Shown: positions 12,179 to 23,680 of the stretch, one piece after another
Numbering within the stretch: the stretch's first letter is position 1
How the letters are laid out: every line of letters begins with the position of its first letter
Source of the DNA: Thalassia testudinum
Lineage: Eukaryota; Streptophyta; Magnoliopsida; Alismatales; Hydrocharitaceae
Direction: 5' to 3'
Length of the DNA: 64,000 bases
Assembly (NCBI GenBank): GCA_037157565.1
Contig: JAZHRO010000046.1
Location: 13,180,501 to 13,244,500 of the forward strand
Program-made: the position numbers and the translations under genes
Notes under the pieces: model-generated
Database searches by the model: none
Told to the model about the DNA's origin: nothing
Seen by the model: the letters and a program-made list of their open reading frames with translations, nothing else

Positions 12179-13606
12179 TTAACTGATCTCAGCATTCTGC
12201 TGCACTAATTGGTGCTGAAGAGAGGTCATATTCTCTTCATGGCGCTTAGACATTTCCGTCATCATTCGCATCAGTTTATCAAGAGGACTAGATGCGTGTT
12301 CTGTTTGCGATATGCAAGGACCCGATGGTGGATTCGTCACAGGATCAAACTGGGCCCTTGGGATGACGGGTGTGGACAGTCGCATTGGCCCACCCGCAGG
12401 GTTTTGGCGCTGCGGGTTATTGGACCATGCGAAATTAGGATGATTTCTCCACCCTGGGTTATAAGTAGCAGAGAACGGGTTGTTCCCCAGGGCACAAGCG
12501 TCTTCTAAGCTAGAAGACAAGTCAGCATGTAAATATGCATTCGAGCACATGGAGGCTTGGTCCTCCGTGTCAAAATACTGGCTTGCAGAAGCCAAATCCA
12601 CATGACTTACCGAATCACTCGACGCGACACTTGGTAGGGAAGATCCCACAGGATTTTTGGGGATAAGCCTAGTGTTGGAAGGATTAGGATTGTGACGAAG
12701 TGGTGAGGTGGGGGTGTTTGCCATAGAACGGGAGGGATTGGCCAGAAGTTCATCCAGCTTCTTGTGCACGATGGAGACTTCATCCAATTTTTGAGCGATA
12801 AGGGTAAGAACATGGGAGGGTCCCATGTCAACTTCGTGAACATTACGAGGAAGGCTGGTACGATTAAAGGCGATAATGGAGGCATTGTTCATTGAGTTTT
12901 CGCTCATGTTTTCAAATAATTCGAATGCTCCATTCTCTTTATTCATGAAATTCCCTCCGCAGGAAGCGTCTGCAATCTGCTTCAAAGTCTCATTTAGCCC
13001 ATAATAGAAAATCTGGGCTATATGCCACTTAGGCAGACCGTGGTGCAGATACTTCCGGAGGAGGTCATTATACCTCTCCCAAGCCTCATGAAACTGTTCA
13101 CCGTTTTGTTGCGTAAAGGAAGTTATAGCACGGCAAAGCACATTGGTTCGCTCGATTGGGAAGAATTTCTTGAGAAATGTTGTTCGCATCTCTTCCCAAG
13201 AATGGATGGTTCTCCCAAGGGTGCATAACCGTTGTGACGCTTTATCCCGCAACGAAAACGGGAACATTTTCATGAGGACAATTGATAACCCGATGTTTCT
13301 TGGTTTAATTGTTTCAGCCAATCGGGTTAGGTCTTCCAAATGGAGAAAAGGATCTTCACTTGCAAGACCATGGAAGTGGAAGTTTATCAGGCCAATTATA
13401 TTGGGTTTCAATTCAAAATCGTCCCTGCCCATGGGGACCCGGATTTGTCCTATGGTCTCTGTAGCAGCGGGATTTTGATAAGAGCTAAGAGACCTAGGCT
13501 CCTCCCATTTGGGAGGGTTCTGCATTTCCTCCCAGGTTTCCCTAATGGCTTCAATATGTTCATTATACATTTCCATTTGGGCTTGGAGGCAGGTTATGGG
13601 ATCCAT
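12179..13606 (-). pseudogene. Element A gag (capsid-type Retrotrans_gag domain)
   Basis: The likely start is the Met at 13604-13606 (MDPITCLQAQ); the open frame extends upstream to 13855 but that part looks like untranslated leader, Pro/His-rich. The central domain matches the plant retrotransposon Gag family: MKMFPFSLRDKASQ, FLKKFFPIERT, EAWERYNDLLRKYLHHGLPKW and IFYYGLNETLKQ. The tail has YNPGWRNHPNFAW, characteristic of Athila-like Gag. I see no CCHC zinc knuckle. The frame stops at 12179, with two more stops near 12120 and 12090, then continues in the same frame into protease, consistent with a Gag-Pro polyprotein. Gag of elements C and F is homologous. Confidence 0.88.
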
Positions 13607-15148
13607 GGCTCCACCACCTGGTGGGATTTGAGGGGGGGCGGTTTCCTCCCTCGGGATTTGGGGGTGGGCGTGCAGCCATGTTTGTGGAGGAGGATGACGA
13701 TTCGATTTCTTTCCTTCTAGAATTATCAGACAATTCAAACAATTTAGGGTTTTGTGACCTCCTCCCAAATATGCACTACCGCAGGAAGAATTGGGGAGAT
13801 AAGAAGGGAAAAGGTGATGAGAGAAATGACGCCGCAAAGGTACACTTGATAACAAATCAAGGCAATCAAAGTCCTAACCTCTACAATGTGCCCTTAGACC
13901 TAAAGATCTAAGTTACCTACTATCACAACCTATGGAACCAAATGCGACCACTGCGGAACTACCAGGCCAGATTAAAAGGCCGTTTGCCCCAGTCTTAGAC
14001 ACCCGATAGCACGCGGGAACCCGCACCAGCACGTAGGTGCTACATGCAGGTAGTTAGACCTCCAATCCTTAATAAGAGTCAAGTTGCTACCAGTTTTAAT
14101 TAGAGGCTTAGGATCAAGTGCTTCAGGAATGTGAAGGGCATTGTATACGGGTAATGCCCAAGTGTGTTGATTTTAGAAAGTGTGTAAACCAAGCATGCAA
14201 CGGGGAAATCTCCCCGAATTGAAGTTTTAGTTGGTGAATGGTTTTTAGAATTTCAGCCTTAAGTAGTATGGATTTTAAGATTTCGCTGAGTAACCAATTC
14301 AACCAATCTCCAGGTTTTGAGAAAATACAAGTTCTTCTATGCCCAACAAACCCTTCTTCAATGTGAGTTAGTTAATGCATGCTAAAAATGCAATGGGCTT
14401 CCCTAGGTGGAAATTTCTATGTGTGGATGCACGAGTCAATTTTAGGGTAGTGTAAGGGAGGCAAAGCACTTCAATTCAAGTGCTCCCTACCATCTAAATA
14501 ATGTTCCACACACAAGGCTCAACCACAAGATAATGTAAAGAAAATCAAAGTGTTGGGGTTGAAATATTCAGGATCAAATCTAAGGCACGTGAAAGGTCGT
14601 GGTGGGGTTGGAATCAACTCAATTCCAAGTCTCCCCACCAAAAAATGTGATCCCGAATTGCGGATAAATGAGGCAAGGAGGGATGGCATTCAATCTATTT
14701 AATCTTGCCTCAAAGAACACTTCACATGACGAAAGATTCAAGAATCAAGATTCTTGGATCTTCATTATGCGAAGTTTGGTGGGAAATCCAAGGGCGGTGG
14801 GGGTGATGGCAAACAATCAAGCAAGTGATTTTTAATCCACTTGCCCCAAGAAATCCCAAGAAGTTTTTTTAGGTTTTTTTTTTATTTAGGTGACAAGTTA
14901 ACCTAAGTTGCTAAGAGAGAGAGACCTACCTTTTCAGCAACGTGGGCGAAGCACCAGTGTGACACTGGCGACTTCACGCTCTTGTTCCCACCTTGGATCT
15001 ACCCACGTCTCTGACTTCCTCTGCTTGCCTCCTCCTTGCAACTGGTTTACCTGCACACCAGCAAACAAAAATACCCGTGAAGAGAAAGGTGTGAGAAGAG
15101 AAAATCAAAGGAATGGAGTAGAAACTTACCTCAATGCACACCACCACA
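13607..15148 (-). other. Element A 5' leader
   Basis: This lies between the primer-binding site and gag. No conserved coding motif is visible. It is a typical untranslated leader of about 1.5 kb. Confidence 0.6.
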
Positions 15149-15160
15149 GCAATGGCGCCA
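15149..15160 (-). promoter_or_regulatory. Primer-binding site of element A
   Basis: On the minus strand TGGCGCCATTGC follows the 5' LTR end by 9 bases. This is the TGGCGCC-type site of Athila/Tat elements; the exact tRNA primer is not determined here. Confidence 0.75.
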
Positions 15161-15169
15161 GAAAAAGTG

Positions 15170-17471
15170 TGGTAGAACTCGAATAGGTTGTGTTAATATG
15201 GTGAAATTATCGTTGAAGTTAGCATAGTGGGTTAACCTAAATCGAGTCTAACCATCTTTCAAAAAAAAATTTTTTTTTTTACCTGGCCTACTTAATTTTA
15301 TCTTGGTCACTTTTAGGCTTAGGGTCAATCTCAGGGAGGCGGGGATTAAAGGTGAAGAAGTTTCTACGCCTTTCCTAAAACGTATCTCTTCCGTGCGTTT
15401 ATTATGTTTTTTGGTTTTTTTTCTATTTAAGATTTTTTTTGTTGATAATATTGTCCTTGAGGCACACCCTCAAAATTAGGTCCTTGGCTTTGAGCCAAAT
15501 TGTTCTTAGCTTTGAGCCAACTTAGGGTTTCCAAAAGAACTGGCCTGGCTATTTGCAAGACCGAGTACCTGCAAGACAAGGTTATCTTTTCTCTTTTACT
15601 CTTTTTTTTTATCTTTTTAATAGCAAGGAACAAAAGAGAAATAAAAAAATAAGGTAGGTTGCTTGTAGAGAAATAAATACAATCTCTATATATATAGATA
15701 TATATATATATATTATATATATAGGGGTAGGGGTGGAAGTGGAAATGGCATGTAGCACAATATCGAGTTGGTCCACGTCTAGTAAGACGCATCCAACAAG
15801 ACGACGTGCTGCGTAGAGTGTGGGATGGATGTGTGGGAGTGTATGCGGTGGCGCTTACTTTACGCGGGTATCGGGGAATATCAGCAACTGGTGCAGATAT
15901 TCCCGCGATATAATGCGTGGTGGAGTGACTAGGGCAAGGGCATATGGATACAGGTTGGTGATGTGTATGTAAAGATATATATATATGTATATATACAGAT
16001 AGGGTTATGACTATATAGGTATATATGTAGTTATGTATATATATATATAGATATGTAAATATATATATATGTACTATATATATGTATATATATATTTATA
16101 ACTATATATACATATATATAGTAATATATGTATATAGATATATTTGTATAAGTATCTATGTATATAGATATATATATATAGATATATATATATATGTATA
16201 TATGTATATATATATATGGAGATATATATTTATGTATATAAGTGAGTGGATATATAAATATGTATGTGTGTAGAAGTGAGTTTATAAGGGTGTGTGTGTG
16301 AGAGAGTACACGTGAGTGTGTACAAGTGAGTGTGTGTGTGCGTGTACTGGTGGGTGACTGTGAGAGAGAGCGGAGGAGTTAAGTCGTCTGGTAGAAGCGG
16401 GCATTGTCTGGTGGCCAGGGCACGCGCAGGCGCACAAGGGCTGCGTGCGAGCGCTGGAAGGAACGCGCGCACTGTCGTCGGGTGCAGGCGAGTGAGGGAG
16501 CGTGAGAGAGAGGGCAACACAGTGCACAGCGCTACGGGCGGGAGAGGGTGCGGGAGTAGACGCGGGTGCGGGCGCAGACGCGGGCGACCGGTTGGAGCGG
16601 GTTGCGACTAAAGAGAGAGAGCACTGTGCCACCGGCTAAGTGAGAAACAAGCTAGTGGCTAGAGTGTCGCGTTGAGAGGCGTGAACAATGGCTACAGTGC
16701 CATGCGGGAGCGGGCGACCGGTAGCACCAGTTCTGCGTGCGCGGGCGTGCTGGGAAGCTCCTGCGTGCGCGAGGAGAGTTCGCGTGCGTCTGCTGGCGTG
16801 CGCGCGGTGGCTTGCGCTGCTGCTGGCAGCCGTTGCTGATGATGGAGCTTCCAACCTTGGAGCTCTGACAATGGCGGCGAGGGTGTTCAGCGGTGAAAAC
16901 AGAGGGTGAAACCACCAAGCCCACCTGCTCACGAAGGAGCTGGGCGGTGGTGGAAATCACAGTGGTGGTCGTGGGACCTCTGTGAGCTTGCTCCTGCCCG
17001 CAGTATGTCTCTTCAGTGAGAAGAGATACTGTGTATGGAGAGGGAGAGGGGAGGAGATTGGCCTGGAGGAAGGTGTCTGGGGGTGGTGTGTGTTCTAGGC
17101 TCCCCGGTGCAAGGGAGAGGGCAAGGCTTTTTAAAGAAGAAGGAGCCTGCCACAGCCATGCTGCAAGTGTTGCATGCCCAGCCATGCTGCTGGCAGAGGA
17201 GTGGTGCGAAGAGGTGCATGCCCCATGCCCTGAGCCGCGCGAGAGAGAAGAATTTCAAAGTCAAAATAAAAAATGAGAATGGTGAATTTGCAATGCAGCC
17301 CTTGATGAAGATGTTAATTAGATGGCCAATTATTCGCATTATCCTCCCCTCTTAATAAATGCATGCATGTGTTAATTTACAAATGCAACTATAGTTACTT
17401 AAGGTACAATGGTAGTGCTAGGAAATAACACAAGATGGCATAATTACTAGTGTATTTTTGCTGTGCAATCA
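15170..17471 (-). repeat. 5' LTR of element A (long copy)
   Basis: 2302 bp with TG/CA ends. It contains TA-rich microsatellites (15690-15720 and 15970-16265) and a GC-rich block with many CGCG steps (16330-17010) that is missing from the 3' LTR. Otherwise the two LTRs are close in sequence. Confidence 0.9.
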
Positions 17472-17476
17472 GTCTC
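17472..17476. other. Right target-site duplication of element A (GTCTC)
   Basis: Exact match to 4988-4992. Solo LTR B resumes immediately after it. Confidence 0.92.
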
Positions 17477-17662
17477 CAGTCCCTATTTTGAGATTCAAGC
17501 CTTGATCTTGGATTTCTAGCTGCCTAGACCTAATCCCAACCCCATAGGAACCTAAATTAAGGTGTCCTAACCCTAGTACATCACCTCTAGACCTACCTAA
17601 GGACCTAATTAGGTCCTCACCAAACCCAATTGTCAGATCAAAGTCAATTACCTTCACCTAAG

Positions 17663-17689
17663 TCAATTGGACTCATTGAGTCCAATTGA
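17663..17689. repeat. 27-nt palindrome in LTR B
   Basis: Two 13-base arms (TCAATTGGACTCA and its exact complement) flank a single T. Equivalent near-palindromes lie at 24164-24190 in B1 and 33975-34001 in LTR C. Confidence 0.85.
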
Positions 17690-17925
17690 GCTTAGATCTC
17701 AACCCAGACAAGTTCAATTGGACTTAGTGAGAGTTCAATTGACCTAAACCCAACCTAATTGAGTTATTTCACTCTCAATTAGATTCACACCCATTCAATT
17801 AAACTTGGGTTGAATTTAATTGCAAATTCCCCTTAGCAATTAGGGTTTGTAACCCTAATTCAAGGCATACACCTAACTAAACCCCTTAGGACCTTACCTA
17901 AATCACCTAGCCACATAGGGCACGA

Positions 17926-17951
17926 CCACACACACACACACACACACACAC
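17926..17951. repeat. CA microsatellite
   Basis: An uninterrupted or nearly uninterrupted CA run inside LTR B. Confidence 0.85.
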
Positions 17952-17969
17952 CCATCCACGCACTCCCAC

Positions 17970-18176
17970 ACATCTAGAGTTCTCTAGAATTCTCTCCAAG
18001 TGGTGCCACTCTTGGTTGCCAAATTTAGCAACCAAGAGGCATTCAAATTGAGATCCACATTTTTTGGATCTCAAAACCACTTTTATCCTCTCATGGTCGG
18101 CCACTCTTGGGCTCTCTCTAGAGAGTTCCACACCTCTCTAGAGAGAATCCCTTAGGTCTAGAAAAAGACCTAAGGG
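17970..18176 (+). repeat. Hairpin cluster of LTR B
   Basis: Several short inverted repeats follow each other, including CTTGGTTGCC/AGCAACCAAG (about 18011-18036) and CTTAGGTCT/AGACCTAAG (18151-18174). They correspond to the cluster in B1 at 23681-23893. In this copy the loop of the last hairpin reads AGAAAA where B1 has a TATA-like loop, so the presumed TATA box is lost. Confidence 0.7.
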
Positions 18177-19111
18177 GTGGCCATTTGCACCCATTCACTT
18201 CCTTGGCTCCATTCACATCCACTTCCACTTAGACTAGCCGCCACCCTCTCCACCACCATCTCCATGAGCTGAGCACCACCATGAAGGACACCATGACGGG
18301 ATGCTGGATCACTCCTCTCTCTCTCCAAGGGTCGGCCTAACCTCCATTGGCCATCCCTCATTCTCCTCTCCACCATTCCAAGGCCATTGGAGACCACCTC
18401 TGAATGCCCTCACTTCTAATAGATTAGTAGTTAGCTCTTTACATTTACTGCATTTATTTACTGCTTAGTAGTGTAGTCCCTATTCTCCCCCAATGATGCA
18501 TGCAAAATCCCCCCCGTAGATTCTTGTATGAGATCATTTTCTGGTAGCTAGATTTACATTTTAAGCATTTTTGTACAAGCTTTCCTCTACAGTTCTTGTT
18601 GCAAACAACTTTCCAAATGAATGAATGAAAGATGCATATATATATATATGTTTTGAAATCACCATGAGCATATTGATTGCCATCCTATTTTCATGATTCA
18701 AGTTGCCTATTTTCACTCATTTATCTATTCCGCAACAAGCATGTCCTTTCCTGAAAATATAGAAAATCTAACTATAGACGCATTTTCTGTAAACAGTCAC
18801 CACCTCACTAGAATCGTGCGCACAGAAACTCACACTTCACCTTTGTGATCTATTTAACACGCGCATGTAATCAGGGTTCATAATAGAAGTGGTGAAATTT
18901 TAATCAAAAGACTGGAAATCGACGTGCGATTTTGAATAAAGTAGAGCGATAAAAGATCGATCTCAGAGTTGAACAAACGCCTCCCAGAGACGAACGACCG
19001 GGACTCAAGTCTCGTTATCTTTTTATTAAATATCTTTGTTTCATCGTATTACGCACTATACTACGACGTTTTCCTAGCAAAAAATGAGCTTTACGAATCC
19101 CAAACAGTGTG

Positions 19112-19998
19112 CCCTATTAGTGCCAGCCTACAGTGACGCATGAGTTGGACCTACAGCGACACTAACAGCCATCGCTAATTCTTCGCGCTCCAGCAAAGTC
19201 AGTTGTGGGCATGAGCTGCCTACAGTGACACTTCCAGCGACGGCCTGGAGATCACTAATGGTCCCATACCTATTTTTCCCTCTTCTCCTCCACTATAAAA
19301 GGACCTACACCCCCTCCCTTCCAAGCCATCTCTACCTACTCTACTCCCACCTACTTCTAAGCTCTAGCAAGCCTACCAATGCTCCATTAGAGCTTACTCT
19401 CAAACCCCCAAGGTGCCTATTAGTATAGCGAACCTCTGCCCCGCCAAATACTCCTCTAACTTCCCATCCCCATTCATAGGTCGCCTTGGAGCTATCCTCT
19501 CACCTCCATTCCAGTAGCAGATCATCTCCGCCTCCTCACCTCCATTCCAGAGCTACGCTGAAGCTTTCCTCTACCCGACATCCTCCTACATCTCACCTCC
19601 ATCGTCCTGTTTCTCACCTCCTTTGTTCGAGCTTCCGCCAGGCATCGTCGTCTCACCAAACAGCCGCTTCAGGAGATTTCTTCTCACCTCCATCCTTTTT
19701 ATGCTTTCGTAGATTATTGTAATAGACATTCATGATATATGTCATATTTGTTCCATATCTCTTGTGATTTATTTTGCTAGTCTTCTTTCAAAAACACAAA
19801 AAAAAAAAACAAAATCCTAAAACACCAAAAAGAAACAAATCGAAGCATAGTTTTCAATTAAAGTAAACGTCGCCTCCCTGTGTTCGACACGAGACTCCCT
19901 TGGAGTTTCGGTATAAATTTACTTGATCACGAGTTTTGCAACTACGACGACGGGTTACTTGTAACCCTGATTTCAAACTCACGAAACACGTGCGATCA
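19112..19998 (+). repeat. D1 3' LTR, second part
   Basis: Continues the LTR after the nested B/A insert; joined to 3705-4289 it matches D2 reverse-complemented. It ends GTGCGATCA. Downstream sequence is element C LTR. Confidence 0.85.
19294..19300 (+). promoter_or_regulatory. TATA box of LTR D1
   Basis: TATAAAA in the context CCACTATAAAAGGACC is on the sense strand of D1 and is conserved in D2 (minus strand, 36348-36354). D3 has lost this part of the LTR. Confidence 0.7.
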
Positions 19999-20003
19999 AC
20001 TCT

Positions 20004-20241
20004 GCTATAGCTCCAGCTTCTCTTTGTTCTTCAGATCCAGCATCAGATCTAGCTTCAGATCTTCTTATTGCCTACAATCCACACAATGCACTTAATCAGC
20101 ACATTATAACATTATTTGATGCATAGCTAAAATAAAGAAAGAAAGATGCAAAGTATGCTCATGTATGCATGGATTACACCAAGTTATACTAAGTTCTAAC
20201 TTAATTTAGGTCATTTAAGAGCTATGATTGTTGCGCAATCA
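20004..20241 (-). repeat. 3' LTR of element C (start only)
   Basis: On the minus strand it starts TGATTGCGCAACAATC and matches the start of the 5' LTR at 34890 and below. It is truncated at 19999-20003 by D1. Confidence 0.85.
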
Positions 20242-20253
20242 TACCCCTATGCC
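20242..20253 (-). promoter_or_regulatory. Polypurine tract of element C
   Basis: On the minus strand GGCATAGGGGTA, immediately upstream of the 3' LTR, in the same CTAGGGACTAGCAAG context as A and D1. Confidence 0.75.
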
Positions 20254-22317
20254 TAAATCTTGCTAGTCCCTAGCAAATGGAAAACTAAGTTAGTTACAAA
20301 TGGGTCCCTAAAGGATTGATTATTATCAAGTGTATGACTAGAGATTCTTTCCTTTTCATTTTCAACCTACTTTCTAGAAATCTAGACAATCGTGAAAGTG
20401 CAGCTATGTAGCTTTTGCAATGGATTCTAGTGAAAAACCTGATTTACCTCTAAAGCCTGTACTTGAGCCCTAGTAAAATTCTAGCGAGATAGGCAAACTT
20501 CTTCTCTCAAGGTATTCAAGATATTCTATGAATTCCACCCTAGCTTTAAGCTTTGGTAGAGAATGTCTGAGGAAAATAGATGTTTATTTGTTAGCTCACT
20601 CTCATTTAGTGCTACATAGAGATTAGTACTACAGAATCTGGATTTCCAAATTATTAAGTAAATCAACTCAGAGAAAGACGAGAAAAAAACTATGTTCTCT
20701 TTTGGTTCCTTTGTATTCATTCTCTCTTTCTCTTTTTTTAATTTTTCTTAGAGCTCACAAACTCACCAGATTCACACATATAATCCATATTTGGTGGACT
20801 CACATGGCATTAACACTTTAATCGAGTTCCCATAACCCTAACACTAAGTCGGAATTCCTTAGGCAGTATTCGGACGGTCAGAAACACAGAAAAGGTAGGT
20901 TAAGGCCATATTTGGTGGATCTCAAATGTATTTGATGGTATTGCCTCAATGCAACTGAAATAAGCACTAAAATATTTATACTCTTTTTCTCTTTTCTTTT
21001 TGCTTTTTCTTTTTCTTTTCTTTTTTTTTCTTTTTTTTTCTTTCTTTTTTTCTCCATTTTTTTCTCTTTTCTTTTTCTAATTTTTTTCTATATCTATTTT
21101 TTCTTTTTTTTATATATTTATATATATATATATTAACACAACGTAATACAACACACAACATACACGACTTTATTCAAGACGCATTATTAGGGATTAGTGG
21201 TACTCAAGAGATAGCAGGTGGCTTATTTAGTGGAAATGCCTATTCTCGGCATCGGGAAAGATATGGATAGAACAGTGCATTTCTGACATTGACATCAATA
21301 TCCTCCTTTAGCCGAGGATTTCGTAAAGAATAATCGTAACCATTCACCTTAGCCCTGGTTTTATGAAAACTACATCTTCTCATATTTCCTTCTTTTGGTC
21401 GCTCTCATAATTCACACAAAATGTATACATAGGAACCGAGAGCGAAACTATGCCTAATCTCTGAGTATCATTACCTAATTATTTAGAATTCTAGATTCCT
21501 TGCACTAATCTTAGAGCACCAGTACTCTCTACTCTCATCTCACACTATTTGGTAGATTTTTAGAAGAAGATTTGCCTGACTCCCAAAACACTGTCCAGGG
21601 GTTCAGAAAAAGAAGCACTGCTTCTCGATAGACTAAAGACGTCTATCAGTCTTCACAGTGAATCCATTGCAAAATCTACGTGTGAGTATGAAAATTGTAC
21701 TAGATTCCAGATTATAGGAATCAACTAGAGGATAAAATCCTAATGCATTCTCTTGATAAAATCTTATTCATGAATGCACTACGTATATATGCTATATACA
21801 AGTAAACTCTTATAAATTTTATTTTAATGAAATTCCCTTATCAGGTTCATTCAGCTTGGTCCTAAATTTAGAACAGGAAGGGTAAGTGGATGAGTCAGAA
21901 GTGGCTATTATAAACGATTTCTAGCTCCCATGCGGGCATTGGAGGTGGAGTCGGTTGTTCTTAAATTAGGACCCTAAAGTACATATAACATGCTGCTCCG
22001 AGATTTTCCTAAGTGTTGGCATAAAAATTTTTCAGTTTTGATGTATCTATCCCTCCATGCCTAAGTTCTTGCATGTCCTCATGCATGAATATAGAGAAAA
22101 TAAATTGACAAGGAGTGCGTGGGTAGAGATCACCTAGAATTTCTCTTGAAATTTTACATTTTGCACTGACCAATTTGATGATATGCAATAGAAAGGAAAT
22201 ATGCTAAAAGAAAAATATGCTATGTATAAAAGGAATATGTATAAATGGTATTTATAAATGTTAAGTATGTTATGTATAAGTGCTGAGTTTAATGCCTCTA
22301 GTTGGACGAAAACTCAA
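20254..22317 (-). other. Element C 3' noncoding region
   Basis: No coding domain is visible. It contains a long pyrimidine tract on the plus strand (about 20983-21120; reading frames across it are low-complexity Lys/Arg runs) and, at 22047-22082, the GAGGACA plus GGCATGGAGGG motif on the minus strand, about 1.8 kb before the 3' LTR. Confidence 0.6.
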
Positions 22318-22737
22318 TCAGATATCCTCAAAAAGATAAATGATTTCGTTAGCAAGAGGAGGTTCCTGGGCCATAAATGGCTTGAGGCGCTGGCCATTTA
22401 TCATAGAAACATGCCCAAATTTTGGGTCCATGATTTGGACCACCCCAGTAGGATACGGGTGAATCACAATATATGGGCCATTCCACTTAGACTTGAGTTT
22501 CCTCACAAAGAATTTCAGCTGTGAATCAAACAACCAGACTTGCTGGTTGGGTGTGAAATCCTTTCTCCGGATGTGGCGGTCGTGAAAGGCCTTGGTCTTA
22601 TCTTTGTATATCGATGCGTTCTCATAGGCCTCCAACCAGATCTCTTCTAATTCACTAAGCTGAAGCTTCCTTTCATAACCTCATGCATCGAGGTTAAGAT
22701 CACACTTTCGTACCACCCAAAAGGTGTGATGCTCCAG
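22318..22737 (-). pseudogene. Element C integrase C-terminal part
   Basis: The segment encodes an integrase C-terminal domain homologous to element A: KDFTPNQQVWLFDSQLKFF and KLKSKWNGPYIV. It is separated from the rest of integrase by solo LTR B1. Joining 22737 to 25094 across one CTCGA copy restores the order seen in element A (HLPVELEH region), which confirms the insertion. The segment itself has a stop and frame breaks near 22640-22700. Confidence 0.85.
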
Positions 22738-22742
22738 CTCGA
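22738..22742. other. Left target-site duplication of solo LTR B1 (CTCGA)
   Basis: Exactly repeated at 25089-25093. Confidence 0.92.
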
Positions 22743-23680
22743 TGTTGGGACTCGTAAAGCGCATTTTGATAGGAAAATGCGTCGTAGTATAGTGCGCAAT
22801 ACGATCAAACAAAAAATATTTATAAAAGGATAACGAGACTTTGAGTCCCGATCGTTTGTCTTTGGGAGTGGTTTATTCAAATCTGAAATCGATCTTTTAT
22901 CGCTCTACTTGTTTAGAATCGCACGTCAGTTTCCAATCTTCGGATTAAAGTTTTGCCACTTCTATTGTAAACTCTGATTACGTGTGCATGTATTAGATAG
23001 ATAATGAAAGTGAAAGTATGAGTTTCGGTGCGCACAATTCTAGTCATGTGGTGCCTGTTTACGAAAAATGCATTTATAGTTAAATCTTCAACATTTTCTG
23101 GAATCGACATGCTTATTGCAATATGTAAAAAATGAAAAGCAGGCAACTTGAATCACACGAAATAGATTGCAATCAATAAGCTCATGGTGATTTTCAATAC
23201 AGAGATATGTATATAAAAAATATTCTTTCATTCATTCATTCAGGAGGGTGTTTGCAACATGGAATTTAGAGGAAAGCTTATAAAGAAAAGCTTGAAAATA
23301 TAAATCTAGCTAGCAAAAAATGAGCGCATACAAGAATCTATGGGAGGATTTTGCATGCATCATTGGGGGAGAATAAGAGCTACACTACTAAGCAGTAAAT
23401 GAAAGCATGTAAATTTGAAGAACTAGCTCCTAATGTTGCAGAAACTAAGGGCATTCGGAGGTGGGCACCGATGGGGCCTTTGAATGATTGAGAGGAGAAG
23501 GAGGGGCGGCCAATGGTGCTTAGGCCGACCCTTGGAGAGAGGTTGGAGAGGTGATCCAGCATCCTGGCGTGGAGATGGTGGTAGCCATGGTGCACAACTC
23601 ATGGAGGTGGAATGGAGATGAATGTAGCTAACCTAAGTGTGAATGAGTGCCAAGAATGGGATGGGTGCAAATGGCCACCC

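Larger units (their letters stand above)
4993..17471 (-). mobile_element. Element A: full-length Athila-like Ty3/Gypsy retrotransposon
   Basis: The element is bounded by direct LTRs (4993-6388 and 15170-17471) with TG/CA ends and a perfect 5-bp duplication GTCTC. On the minus strand the order is 5' LTR, primer-binding site, leader, gag, protease, RT, RNase H, integrase, noncoding 3' region, polypurine tract, 3' LTR. The RT box IDDFSIFG and the integrase motifs place it near the Athila lineage of plant Ty3 elements. The gag-pro frame has several stops, pol has one frameshift and two stops, so it is not autonomous today. It is the youngest layer of the nest at this locus. Confidence 0.93.
4290..19106 (+). 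mobile_element. Solo LTR of family B, interrupted by full-length element A
   Basis: LTR sequence occupies 4290-4992 and 17477-19106 (about 2.33 kb without the insert), begins TGATTGCGCA and ends CCCAAACA. It is flanked by ATGTG (4285-4289) and GTGTG (19107-19111); comparison with LTR D2 indicates GTGTG is the original. No internal region follows, so it is the product of LTR-LTR recombination. Homologous LTRs lie at 22743-25088 (B1) and 32767-34890 (element C), both in the other orientation. Element A inserted inside it at GTCTC. Confidence 0.88.
1..19998 (+). mobile_element. Element D1: LTR retrotransposon without visible pol, 3' part, with nested insertions
   Basis: The 5' end lies outside the window. 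Visible parts are internal sequence 1-3704, a polypurine tract, and a 3' LTR split into 3705-4289 and 19112-19998 by the solo LTR B and element A. The split is supported because the two LTR pieces join into the same order as the uninterrupted relative D2 at 35656-37217, which reads on the opposite strand. The LTR begins TGATGTTGAC and ends GTGCGATCA. No RT, integrase or protease motif is present in the visible 3.7 kb. The element sits in the 3' LTR of element C: sequence right after it (from 19999) matches the C LTR. The expected target-site copy on the right would be ACTCT (19999-20003); the left copy is off the window. Confidence 0.8.

Noticed and set aside
16330..17010. GC-rich block as a CpG-island promoter of a host gene
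   Set aside because: It is part of the 5' LTR of element A, and open frames there have no domain.
20976..21161. Lys/Arg-rich open frame
   Set aside because: Translation of a pyrimidine-rich low-complexity tract in element C's noncoding region.
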